This document shows, one piece after another, positions 24,815-33,500 of a stretch of DNA of 64,000 bases (its first letter is position 1; each line of letters opens with the position of its first letter). The position numbers were made by a program, and so were the translations under genes. A model generated the notes under the pieces. The model did no database searches. It was not told where the DNA came from and saw only the letters and a list, made by a program, of their open reading frames with translations. Source of the DNA: Bacillota bacterium (lineage in GTDB: Bacteria > Bacillota > UBA4882 > UBA10575); the NCBI GenBank assembly GCA_012837715.1, contig DUQR01000045.1:62001-126000 (forward strand), in the 5' to 3' direction.

Positions 24815-26041
24815 TTACCAAGGACCGAACCGGTCACGCAGAGCGGTGCGCAACCCGTCGGAGTCAAGGTTTGCTTGGCTAAGTCCTGCCTTCAAAGCTT
24901 CCTGGCCGACCGCCCAAGCCACTGCCGGCACCACCCGCTGGTCAAAGGGACTGGGGATAATGTAATCGGCTTTTAAATCCTCTTCGCCAATTAGTTCAGC
25001 GAGAGCGTTTGCCGCCGCCAGTTTCATCTCCTCCGTTACTTTAGTGGCGCGGACCTCGAGAAGTCCACGGAAAATCCCTGGGAAACCCAGTAAATTATTG
25101 ATTTGGTTGGGATAGTCAGACCGGCCGGTCCCTACTACTATGGCGCCATTTGCTTTTGCCATTTCCGGACTAATCTCCGGGTCCGGATTGGCCATCGCAA
25201 AAATAATCGGTTGGGCAGCCATTGTTTTCACCATCGCCCCCGAGACTAGATTGGCCGCTGATACCCCAATGAAAACATCCGCTCCTTGTAGCGCAGAAGC
25301 TAAATCCCCAGTTTCCCCTTGTTCATTGGTCAATTTAGCCATTGCTTGCTGGTAGGGGTTGGTTCCAGCTAATCCCGGAAAAAGAATACCCTGCCGGTCA
25401 CAAAGGCGCAGCCGTCGCGCTCCGGCTTGGTAAAGCAGTCGGGCAATGGCCAGCCCGGCGGAGCCCGCACCGTTGATCACAATCTTAACTTGGCTTAATT
25501 CCTTACCGACCACCCGGAGGGCATTGGTAAGCGCAGCCAAACAAACAATAGCCGTCCCATGTTGATCATCGTGAAAAACCGGGATCTGTAGCCTTGAATT
25601 AAGGGCTTCTTCGATGGCAAAACAACGGGGAGCGGCAATATCCTCCAGATTGATCCCGGCAAAATTCGGCGCCAACCGGACCACCGTCTCCACAAACTCC
25701 TCCACTTCGGTGGTGTCAAGAGCTAAAGGGAAAGCATCGATCTGGGCAAACCGTTTAAAAAGGATCGCCTTTCCTTCCATCACCGGTATGGCCGCCTCTG
25801 GACCGATGTCGCCTAAGCCAAGGACAGCGGTACCATCGGTGATTACCGCCACCGTATTACCTTTGTTAGTATAATCATAAACTAAAGAAGGCTTCTCCTG
25901 AATCGCCCGGCAAGGGGCAGCCACTCCCGGAGAATAGGCTAAACTTAAATCAGTCCCATTCTCAATCGGCACTTTGCTTTGGATCCCGATTTTACCTTTT
26001 TTTTCCCGGTGAAGTCTTAACGCTTCCGCCTCATTTCCCAT
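24815..26041 (-). CDS. NAD(P)-dependent malic enzyme (oxaloacetate-decarboxylating)
   Basis: 408 aa; converts malate to pyruvate and CO2 in the cytosol. Visible are Y-S-P-G-V-A-A-P near residue 36, V-I-T-D-G-T-A-V-L-G-L-G-D near 65, the catalytic region E-D-I-A-A-P and the metal-binding F-H-D-D-Q-H-G-T-A near 155, and the nucleotide-binding G-A-G-S-A-G near 191. Length matches the short bacterial class without a phosphotransacetylase domain. ATG 26041 follows GGAGGAAG. Followed by a small inverted repeat near 24776. Cofactor preference cannot be read. Confidence 0.92.
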   Translation of the reverse strand: MGNEAEALRLHREKKGKIGIQSKVPIENGTDLSLAYSPGVAAPCRAIQEKPSLVYDYTNKGNTVAVITDGTAVLGLGDIGPEAAIPVMEGKAILFKRFAQIDAFPLALDTTEVEEFVETVVRLAPNFAGINLEDIAAPRCFAIEEALNSRLQIPVFHDDQHGTAIVCLAALTNALRVVGKELSQVKIVINGAGSAGLAIARLLYQAGARRLRLCDRQGILFPGLAGTNPYQQAMAKLTNEQGETGDLASALQGADVFIGVSAANLVSGAMVKTMAAQPIIFAMANPDPEISPEMAKANGAIVVGTGRSDYPNQINNLLGFPGIFRGLLEVRATKVTEEMKLAAANALAELIGEEDLKADYIIPSPFDQRVVPAVAWAVGQEALKAGLSQANLDSDGLRTALRDRFGPW

Positions 26042-26081
26042 CTTCTCTTCCTCCTGCTGTTCCCTGCTAATTTATCCAGGC

Positions 26082-26873
26082 CTACCCCCGCTGACGTAAG
26101 GCTTCGTAGATAAGAATAGCAGCGGCAATAGAAACATTTAAAGATTCGGCTCCGCCCGGTAAGGGAATCCTGATCCCTTCCACCGCTCGTCCCCGATCCA
26201 GCTTAGTCCGGTCAAAACCATGCGCTTCGTTGCCCAATAGAAAAAGGGTGGGCCCGGTCAGATCTTCCTCATAATAGAGCTTAGTCCCGCGGGGATCGGC
26301 CCCCCATACTTTGATCCCTTGCTGTTTAGCCCAGACCAGAATAGTGTCTAAGGGCCGGACCAAAAGCTGAAGGTTAAAAATCCCGCCCTGGCTAGCCCGG
26401 ACCACCTTTCCACCATAGGGATCCACTGTTCCCGGAGTCGTAAAGAGTGTCTTTATCCCAGCCGCCCAAACCGTGCGGATAATTGTCCCTAGGTTACCCG
26501 GGTCTTGAAGTTCATGAAGAATGATACCGCAAAAATCCGGATCCACTAGGGGAAAACCGGCTGTTTCCGGTGGATAGGCCACAACTCCCAGCACATCCTG
26601 GGGCGTTTGCGTTTCCGTTAAGGCTGTATAGAGGCGGGAGGCCACTTGATAAATGGGAATTTTGCTTTTCGCCAGCAAATCCCACCACCGACCGGAAGGG
26701 GTGATTCCCTCTTTGATCAGCACCCAGCGGACCGTGAAGGAGGATTTCAAGGCTTCTTCCAGTAAATGGGGGCCTTCCGCTAAAAAAAGGCGCTTTTTCT
26801 CCCGCCCTTTGCGCTTTTGTAGAGAAAGGGTCGTCTTAATCAGCGGATTATCCCGGCTTGTCAATAGATTCAC
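26082..26873 (-). CDS. SpoU/TrmH-family RNA 2'-O-methyltransferase
   Basis: 263 aa. N-terminal substrate-binding domain with A-E-G-P-H-L-L-E-E near 32, then a SPOUT knot with D-P-G-N-L-G-T-I-I-R near residue 125, L-L-G-N-E-A-H-G near 212 and I-P-L-P-G-G-A-E-S-L-N-V-S near 236. It matches YsgA-type rRNA methyltransferases, which in B. subtilis also lie near rplT. The target nucleotide is unknown. GTG 26873 lies 8 nt after GGAGG. Separated from rplT by a terminator. Confidence 0.88.
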   Translation of the reverse strand: MNLLTSRDNPLIKTTLSLQKRKGREKKRLFLAEGPHLLEEALKSSFTVRWVLIKEGITPSGRWWDLLAKSKIPIYQVASRLYTALTETQTPQDVLGVVAYPPETAGFPLVDPDFCGIILHELQDPGNLGTIIRTVWAAGIKTLFTTPGTVDPYGGKVVRASQGGIFNLQLLVRPLDTILVWAKQQGIKVWGADPRGTKLYYEEDLTGPTLFLLGNEAHGFDRTKLDRGRAVEGIRIPLPGGAESLNVSIAAAILIYEALRQRG

Positions 26874-26892
26874 GGCCCGTGCCTCCTCGTCC

Positions 26893-26920
26893 CAAAGAAA
26901 AAACGGCCGGATGGCCGTTG
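26893..26920 (-). terminator. Intrinsic terminator after rplT
   Basis: AACGGCC (26902-26908) pairs with GGCCGTT (26913-26919); the minus-strand tail is TTTTTTCTTT. Ends the infC-rpmI-rplT operon. Confidence 0.9.
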
Positions 26921-26923
26921 GGT

Positions 26924-27277
26924 TTAAGATTTTTGTTTAGCGACCGAAACAAGTTTCTCAAAGGCGACGCCGTCGTTTACGGCCAAGTCCGCCAAGACTT
27001 TACGGTTGATCTGAACACCAGCTTTTTTCAGTCCACTAATAAACATGGAATAGGACATCCCGTTCATCCGGGCGGCTGCATTGATCCGCGCGATCCAGAG
27101 ACGACGAAAATCCCGTTTTTTGTTCCGCCGGTCCCGGTAAGCATAAGCTAAAGATCTTAAAACTTGTGGATTAGCCACCCGGAAGAGACGACTTTTTGTC
27201 CCCCGGTAACCTTTTGCTAATTTGAGAATCTTTTTATGCCGTCGACGTGTGGTATAACCACCTTTAACCCGTGCCAA
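26924..27277 (-). CDS. rplT: 50S ribosomal protein L20
   Basis: 117 aa, standard length. N-terminal [16 protein letters not shown] and the [20 protein letters not shown] block identify L20, which binds 23S rRNA early in assembly and represses its own operon by binding the infC leader in Firmicutes. Third gene of infC-rpmI-rplT; the leader at 28066 is its likely target. Confidence 0.97.
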   Translation of the reverse strand: MARVKGGYTTRRRHKKILKLAKGYRGTKSRLFRVANPQVLRSLAYAYRDRRNKKRDFRRLWIARINAAARMNGMSYSMFISGLKKAGVQINRKVLADLAVNDGVAFEKLVSVAKQKS

Positions 27278-27317
27278 AGTAATTCCTCCTATCTACATTA
27301 CCATCATCTTCACAAAA

Positions 27318-27515
27318 TTATCGTAACCCTAACATCCTTTTGACCCGTCTTTCGTCCGCCGCGCTAACCAATTCGGCTTTCCGCAGATTCCTTTTGCGTT
27401 CGGGCGCTTTCTTTTCTAATATATGGCTCCGGTAAGCTTTATTCTTTTTAATCTTTCCATTCCCCGTCAGCGTAAACCTTTTCGCCGCTCCACGGTGGGT
27501 TTTCATTTTTGGCAT
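27318..27515 (-). CDS. rpmI: 50S ribosomal protein L35
   Basis: 65 aa. [14 protein letters not shown] and the Lys/Arg-rich tail are diagnostic. Lies between infC and rplT with gaps of 37 and 40 bp. Confidence 0.97.
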   Translation of the reverse strand: MPKMKTHRGAAKRFTLTGNGKIKKNKAYRSHILEKKAPERKRNLRKAELVSAADERRVKRMLGLR

Positions 27516-27552
27516 TGCTTTCTCCCCTTATCAAAATATTCCATCACTAATA

Positions 27553-28065
27553 TTATTCCTGCTTGGCGGAAAGAATCATAATCATATTCCTGCCCTCAAC
27601 CTTTGGCTCCCGTTCCAGGGTCGCCCTGTCTTTAACGGCCTCGTAAAGCTGCATAAGAAGGTTTCTACCCAAATCGGCATGGACAATCTCCCGTCCCCGG
27701 AATCTTACGGATACTTTTACTTTGTCGCCCCCGCCTAAAAACTTTAAAGCCTGTTTGATCTTAACTTGAAGATCATGGGCTTCAATCTTCGGGGTTAACC
27801 TTATTTCCTTGATGTCAACCACTTTTTGACGCTTTCGAGCCTCTCTCTCTCGCCTGCTCTGCTCATACCGGTATTTACCATAGTCCATAATTTTACAGAC
27901 CGGTGGTTTAGCGGTAGGAGCCACCTCCACCAAATCCAATTCCTTCTCCCGGGCAATCCGCAGGGCGTCTTTAACGGGAAGGACCCCTAGTTGTTCGCCA
28001 TCGGCGCTTACGACCCTCACTTCTCTTGCCCGAATCTCTTCATTTATCCGCAGCTCACTGTTAAT
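27553..28065 (-). CDS. infC: Translation initiation factor IF-3, AUU start
   Basis: 170 aa when read from an ATT codon at 28065-28063. The added N-terminus reads I-N-S-E-L-R-I-N-E-E-I-R-A-R-E, the conserved IF-3 start, and AGGAGGT lies 8 nt before it. The GTG at 28020 would delete this segment. Both IF-3 domains are present (D-L-V-E-V-A-P and K-I-M-D-Y-G-K-Y near residues 45-65; E-P-K-V-E-G-R-N-M near the end). AUU starts on infC allow IF-3 to repress its own translation in other bacteria. First gene after the L20-type leader. Confidence 0.95.
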   Translation of the reverse strand: MNSELRINEEIRAREVRVVSADGEQLGVLPVKDALRIAREKELDLVEVAPTAKPPVCKIMDYGKYRYEQSRREREARKRQKVVDIKEIRLTPKIEAHDLQVKIKQALKFLGGGDKVKVSVRFRGREIVHADLGRNLLMQLYEAVKDRATLEREPKVEGRNMIMILSAKQE

Positions 28066-28237
28066 CGGCCGCCACCTCCTGCTTGATTTCTGATCGGAAT
28101 AATAAAATAAGCGAGTAGATCCTCTCCTCGCTTAATGACAATAACCATCGCCTTGGTAGTCTTTAACGTCATTAGACCCAAGCTAGTTTTCACTGCTGGG
28201 TGAGAAGCAGAGGCTTCTACTTAATGCTGATCTTCCA
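28066..28237 (-). ncRNA. infC leader with L20-type attenuator
   Basis: About 170-nt leader between the infC promoter and the start codon. It contains hairpins GAAGC/GCTTC and CCCAGC/GCTTGGG and, 28133-28109, the terminator stem AAGCGAG/CTCGCTT followed on the minus strand by ATTTTATTATT. In B. subtilis the corresponding leader is terminated when L20 binds. Sequence-level L20 site not checked. Confidence 0.65.
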
Positions 28238-28243
28238 CCAAAG

Positions 28244-28272
28244 AGTATACCATTAATCTTGAAATGGGTCAA
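28244..28272 (-). promoter_or_regulatory. Sigma-A promoter of infC-rpmI-rplT
   Basis: Minus strand TTGACC (28272-28267), 17-bp spacer, TATACT (28249-28244). It overlaps the last codons of the RluD-like gene, making infC independent of the upstream operon. Confidence 0.8.
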
Positions 28273-29209
28273 GATTAATCTCACTTTTTCTTCCACCCCA
28301 CCGCTGTTGGCAATAGGTAATCGCCGCCGCGAAATCAACCGGGAGAGGCGCGGTAAAGCTCATCTTTTGCCCGGTACGGGGATGAGCAAAACCCAACCGG
28401 GTGGCATGGAGCGCTTGGCCGTCAAGGGCAAAAGGTTCTTTTGCCCTGCCGTAAACGGGATCTCCGGCCACCGGGTGGCCCAAATATTGAAAATGAACAC
28501 GAATCTGATGGGTCCGGCCGGTGATTAACTTGGCCTGCACCAAAGTATAGGGGCCCAACTCGGCTAAGACCCGGTAACAGGTCTGGGCTGGCCTGCCTTT
28601 AGGAACCACCGCCATCTTCTTCCGGTGCACCGGATGGCGACCGATGGGCGCATCAATCTCCCCCTCCGGCGCGGGTAAACTCCCATGGACCAAAGCCAGA
28701 TACCCACGGAATATTACGCGTTGCTTTAGTTGTGTCGCTAGCGCCAGATGGGTAAAGTCATTTTTGGCTACCACCATGGCTCCAGAGGTATCCTTATCCA
28801 AACGGTGAACAATCCCCGGCCGGAGCACTCCTCCGATCCCGGAGAGATCCCGGCAGTGATTGAGGAGGGCATTAACCAGAGTCCCCTTAGGGTTACCGGC
28901 AGCTGGATGGACCACCATCCCCCGGGGTTTATTCACGACGATTAAATCCGCATCTTCATAGAGGATAGCCAAAGGCAGATCTTCCGCTTCTAAAGTCAGG
29001 GGCTTGGCCTCTTCGATCTCCACCTGGATTTCATCGCCGGCCCGCACCAGATAACTGGGTTTAATCGTTACCGAACCAACCTTTACCTTTCCCTTTTTTA
29101 GTAGTTTTTGAACAAAAGTCCGGGAAGGCAGCTTCCCAACCTGAGCAAGGAAAGTATCAATCCGGATTCCCTCGTCTTCTGGATCAACGGTCAAGCGGAG
29201 AAGAGGCAC
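28253..29209 (-). CDS. RluD-family 23S rRNA pseudouridine synthase
   Basis: 318 aa from GTG 29209, which lies 9 nt after AAGGA; ATG 29218 abuts the site and is less likely. An N-terminal S4 RNA-binding domain (R-I-D-T-F-L-A, L-L-K-K-G-K-V) is followed by the catalytic H-R-L-D-K-D-T-S-G motif near residue 135 and G-R-T-H-Q-I-R-V-H near 233. Isomerises uridines in 23S rRNA. Overlaps the lgt 3' end; lspA-lgt-rluD order recalls lspA-ylyB of B. subtilis. Confidence 0.92.
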   Translation of the reverse strand: MPLLRLTVDPEDEGIRIDTFLAQVGKLPSRTFVQKLLKKGKVKVGSVTIKPSYLVRAGDEIQVEIEEAKPLTLEAEDLPLAILYEDADLIVVNKPRGMVVHPAAGNPKGTLVNALLNHCRDLSGIGGVLRPGIVHRLDKDTSGAMVVAKNDFTHLALATQLKQRVIFRGYLALVHGSLPAPEGEIDAPIGRHPVHRKKMAVVPKGRPAQTCYRVLAELGPYTLVQAKLITGRTHQIRVHFQYLGHPVAGDPVYGRAKEPFALDGQALHATRLGFAHPRTGQKMSFTAPLPVDFAAAITYCQQRWGGRKSEINLDPFQD

Positions 29210-29975
29210 TACACTCATTCCTTGCTTGTTTTTTTATGCGGAACAGGAGAAAGAGCAAAACCACTAAACCGACGCCCAAAGCAAAAACCTGGGTCGTCCG
29301 GAGCCAACCGAAAGCTAGAATCTGACTGTCGCGGTAAGCTTCCACTACGGTTCGGGCAAAACAATACAAACTGACGTAGAGACCAAAAAGAAAACCATTA
29401 AAATACCGGTTTTTCCCCTGCTGTATCCGGCGGTCAAAGACGAAAAGGATCAGAAAGATTAAGCTATTGGCCACCATTTCGTAGATCTGGGTCGGGTGGC
29501 GTAAAGCAGAATCTCCCGCTGCACACGGTAAAGCCCAGGGAAGAGAGGACTCGATACCGTAACAACAACCACTCAACAAACAGCCCAACCGGCCCAGAAT
29601 GTGGCCTAACGGAATATATAAAGCGATCACATCAGCTAAGCGCCAGGTGGGAATCTTCGCTTTTTTGGTATACGCCACTCCGACGAGCACCCCACCGATG
29701 ACTGCTCCAAAAAAGGAACCGGTATATCCGGAAAAGATCGCCGCCGGATTGTGGAGATAAGTCCGCCATTCATAAAGGATGTTCACTACTTTCGCCATGA
29801 TCAACCCACCAATGATCACAAAAAAGGCAAAATTGGTGATCTGATCGAAAGTTGCGATCTTTCTTTTCTGCGCTAAGTTGCCGACCCAAAACAGGCCAGC
29901 TAGCAAGGCCAAAGCAACCATTAAACCATAGGAATAAATATGAATGGGTCCCCAAGAAAACAATACGGGATACAT
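29184..29975 (-). CDS. lgt: Prolipoprotein diacylglyceryl transferase
   Basis: 263 aa inner-membrane enzyme that transfers diacylglycerol to the lipobox Cys. Starts M-Y-P-V-L-F-S-W-G-P-I-H-I-Y-S-Y-G-L-M, the family N-terminus; G-R-L-G-C-L-L-S-G-C-C-Y-G near 130 and R-H-P-T-Q-I-Y-E near 160 are conserved. ATG 29975 is preferred to TTG 30005 on family length and because the extension adds unconserved residues. With lspA directly upstream, two steps of lipoprotein maturation are in one operon. Confidence 0.95.
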   Translation of the reverse strand: MYPVLFSWGPIHIYSYGLMVALALLAGLFWVGNLAQKRKIATFDQITNFAFFVIIGGLIMAKVVNILYEWRTYLHNPAAIFSGYTGSFFGAVIGGVLVGVAYTKKAKIPTWRLADVIALYIPLGHILGRLGCLLSGCCYGIESSLPWALPCAAGDSALRHPTQIYEMVANSLIFLILFVFDRRIQQGKNRYFNGFLFGLYVSLYCFARTVVEAYRDSQILAFGWLRTTQVFALGVGLVVLLFLLFRIKKQARNECSASSPLDR

Positions 29976-29994
29976 TGGATCATTCCCCCAGCCT

Positions 29995-30447
29995 CTAATT
30001 TTCAATTCTTCCCAAGGAACAGATAATTAGGATTGCTCCGATAAAAATAGCGCCGTCGGCCAGATTAAAAACAGGAAAACGCGCTAAGGGCCAAAAATCA
30101 AGATCGATAAAATCGATTACCCGGCCACCGTTGCGGATCCGGTCAATCAAATTTCCAGCCGCTCCGCCCAGACAGAATGCTAACCCTAACTTAAAAATTA
30201 AAGGGTAACCAAATAATTCCTTCCGGAACAAAAAAACGAGGAAAAAAAGGAGTAAAGGGGTTACCATCAAAAAAATGGTCCTATTCTGTAAGATCCCAAA
30301 AGCGGCCCCTGGATTGTTGATTCGGGTAAACGACAGGACACCAGGAAGCACGGTTACACTCTGGTGCAGAGCCAAGCCCCGCACGATCAGGCCTTTCGTT
30401 AATTGATCGATACCGATCACGAAACAGATGAGCACAAAAAAGATCAA
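29995..30447 (-). CDS. lspA: Lipoprotein signal peptidase (signal peptidase II)
   Basis: 150 aa, four transmembrane helices. Catalytic Asp residues lie in G-G-A-A-G-N-L-I-D-R and N-L-A-D-G-A-I; N-N-P-G-A-A-F-G is also present, with D-Q-L-T-K near residue 15. TTG 30447 is inferred as start, with GGGGG upstream. Cleaves the signal peptide after Lgt action. Confidence 0.95.
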   Translation of the reverse strand: MIFFVLICFVIGIDQLTKGLIVRGLALHQSVTVLPGVLSFTRINNPGAAFGILQNRTIFLMVTPLLLFFLVFLFRKELFGYPLIFKLGLAFCLGGAAGNLIDRIRNGGRVIDFIDLDFWPLARFPVFNLADGAIFIGAILIICSLGRIEN

Positions 30448-30538
30448 GTTTAGTCCCCCACAGACAATTATTAACGGATCAATAAATCAATTATGATCGA
30501 GGAGAAACCTTTTGTCAAGGGCCGCCTCGACTCGAAAG

Positions 30539-33500
30539 CTAAAAAAGGGTCAGCTGGTTCGTGGCCGGTAACCCCTTAAGACAACCTTGCCGGGCCAGCA
30601 TCTCAATCACGGAAGAAGACAAACGGGCTCTCGCCTTTAGATCCTCGACCGAACAGAATTGGCCGTCCGCCCGGGCTTCCACCAAAGATTTGGCGGCCGC
30701 CTCCCCCAACCCCTGGATGGTCGTCAAAGGCAACAACAAACCATGGGGTGTGATCAAGAACCGGGTAGCATCAGAATGGTAAAGATCAACAGGGAGAAAC
30801 CGAATCCCGCGGAGGGTCGCTTCGTAAGCCACTTCCAAGGTGGCATAGAGTCCTTTCTCCTTCGCGGACATCTCGTTCCCTTTGGCCTTCAATGCTTTCA
30901 TGGATGCCTTCAACTGTTCCGGTCCGGCCAACACCGACTCGGCGTCAAAGTCGGTACTACGGATGGAAAAAAAGGCAGCGTAGAATGCTTCCGGGTAGAA
31001 CACCTTGAAATAGGCAATCCGAAACCCCATCATCACGTAGGCAACGGCATGAGCTTTCGGGAAGAGATACCTGATCTTCAAACAGGAATCAATGTACCAC
31101 TGAGGAACATTATACTCTTTGAGCAGTTGTATATCGTCCCCGTTTAAACCACGGCCCTTCCGGACCTTCTCCATAATCGTGAAGGCCGCTTTGGGCGGTA
31201 CTCCCCGGTAAATCAGATCATTCATGATTTTGTCCCGGGTAGAGATGACCTGTAGTAAGGTGGCTTGTTTGTTTTTAATCAGTTCCTGGGCGTTCCCCAG
31301 CCACACATTGGTCCCGTGTGATAAACCGGAGATATAGACCAACTCCGCAAAAGTCTGAGGCTGAGTGTCCTCCAACATTTGGCGGGCAAATTCCGTGCCG
31401 AACTCAGGAATCCCTAAGGTGCCCAGGTCAAAACCGAGATCTTCCGGATCGATCCCCAGCGGTTCGGCGGAAGAAAAAAGTTTCATTGTTTGCGGATCAT
31501 CCATCGGAACCGTTTTCGGGTCAACCCCCGTCAAATCTTGGAGCATTCGGATCACGGTCGGATCATCATGACCAAGAATGTCCAGTTTAACTAAACGTCC
31601 TTCTAAGGCGCCATGGTAATCAAAATGGGTGGTGATCCATTCGGCTGTCCGGTCGTTGGCCGGATACTGAACGGGGGTAAACTGATAAATCTCATGTCCT
31701 TGGGGGACAACAATCATCCCGCCCGGATGCTGACCGCTGGAGCGCCGCACCCCGGTACACCCTTGCACTAATCGGTTAATCTCGGCTTGCCGCAAATGTA
31801 ACCCCATTTCCTCGAGATAACCCCGGACAAAACCAAAAGCAGTCTTCTCTGCTAACCCCGTAATGGTCCCCGCCCGGAAGACGTTTCCTTTTCCGAATAA
31901 CTCCTCGGTATAACGGAGAACCACCGGTTGGTATTCACCGGAGAAATTAAGATCGATATCCGGTTCCTTATCACCTTCAAAACCCATAAAAGTGGCGAAC
32001 GGGATATCCTGGCCGTCTTTAACGAGCCGGGTCCGACAGTGGGGACAATCTTGATCGGGAAGATCATAACCGGAGCCGATGGCACCGGTCTCCATAAACT
32101 CCGCGTAATAACATTGCGGGCAACGGTAATGGGCTGGAAGGGGGTTAACTTCGGTGATTCCGCACATCGTCGCGACAAAGGAGGAGCCTACCGAACCCCG
32201 GGAGCCGACTAAGTAACCATCGGCCAGGGATTTTTTGACCAGTTTTTCCGCGATCAGATACAAAACCGCATAACCGTGGCCGATGATACTTTTTAGTTCT
32301 AATTCCAAACGGTCGACAACGATCGGTGGTAAAGGCGAGCCGTATAGTTCTTCCGCCCGCCGGTAGGCGGTTGTGCGAATCTCTTCGTCGGCACCGGGAA
32401 TCTGGGGCGGACAAAACTGGTCGGGAACCGGCTTTACATCGTCGATGCTGTCGGCAATCCGCTGCGGATTGGTAATTACCACTTCCTTCGCAAGTTCCGT
32501 ACCTAAATAGGCAAACTCCGCTAACATTTCCCCGGTAGTACGCAGGTATAAAGGGGGCTGCCGATCGGCATCGCTATATCCCTGTCCGGCTAATAAAATC
32601 CGGCGGTAAATCGCATCTTCAGGACGGAGAAAATGGACATCACCAGTGGCGACCACCGGTTTCCCCAATTCTTCTCCTAAACGGCAGATTGCCCGGTTTT
32701 GGTCCATCAACTGCTCGCGGGTTAACCGCCCTTCCCGGAGTAAAAAGTCGTTATTGGCCAACGGTTGGATCTCGAGAAAATCATAGAAAGAGGCAATTTC
32801 CCGCACTTTCCGTGCTTCGACGCCGTTCAGTAAGGCGGAAAAAACCTCCCCGGCTTCACAGGCTGAACCCAACAACAAACCCTCACGGTACGTTGCTAAA
32901 AGGGAACGGGGAATACGGGGATGACGGTGAAAATGTTCCAAATGGGAGATGGAGACTAAACGATACAAATTCTTTAACCCGGTTTGATTCTTGGCTAACA
33001 GAATAATATGATAAGGATGTAAACTTTCCATCTTCATCCCTTGACTTAACGAATTAAGCTCCGACCAACGGAATAAAGCCTGTTCCCGACAGAAGGCTAA
33101 CCCTTTTTCTAAGATCCGCCAAGCCGTTAACGCATCATCACCCGCCCGGTGGTGGTGTTCCTGTCCGATGCCTAATTCCTTGGCCACCACATCCAACCGG
33201 TGGCTTTTGAGCCGTGGCCAAAGAACCCGGCTTAAGGCTAAAGTATCAACCACGGCCGGAACAAACTCGACCTTTAGATACTTTTTTAGTTTTGCCCGCA
33301 GAAACCCCAGATCAAACTGGGCGTTATGGGCCACGAAAATGCCATCACCCATAAACTCCATAAATTCAGCTAATACTTCCTCCGGAGGCGCCGCGTCCTT
33401 GACCATTTCATCGGAGATTCCGGTTAATTGCTGGATTTTGTATGGGATCGCTCTTTGCGGCCGCACAAACCGCTCAAAAGTGGCTGTTATTTCGCCGGCT

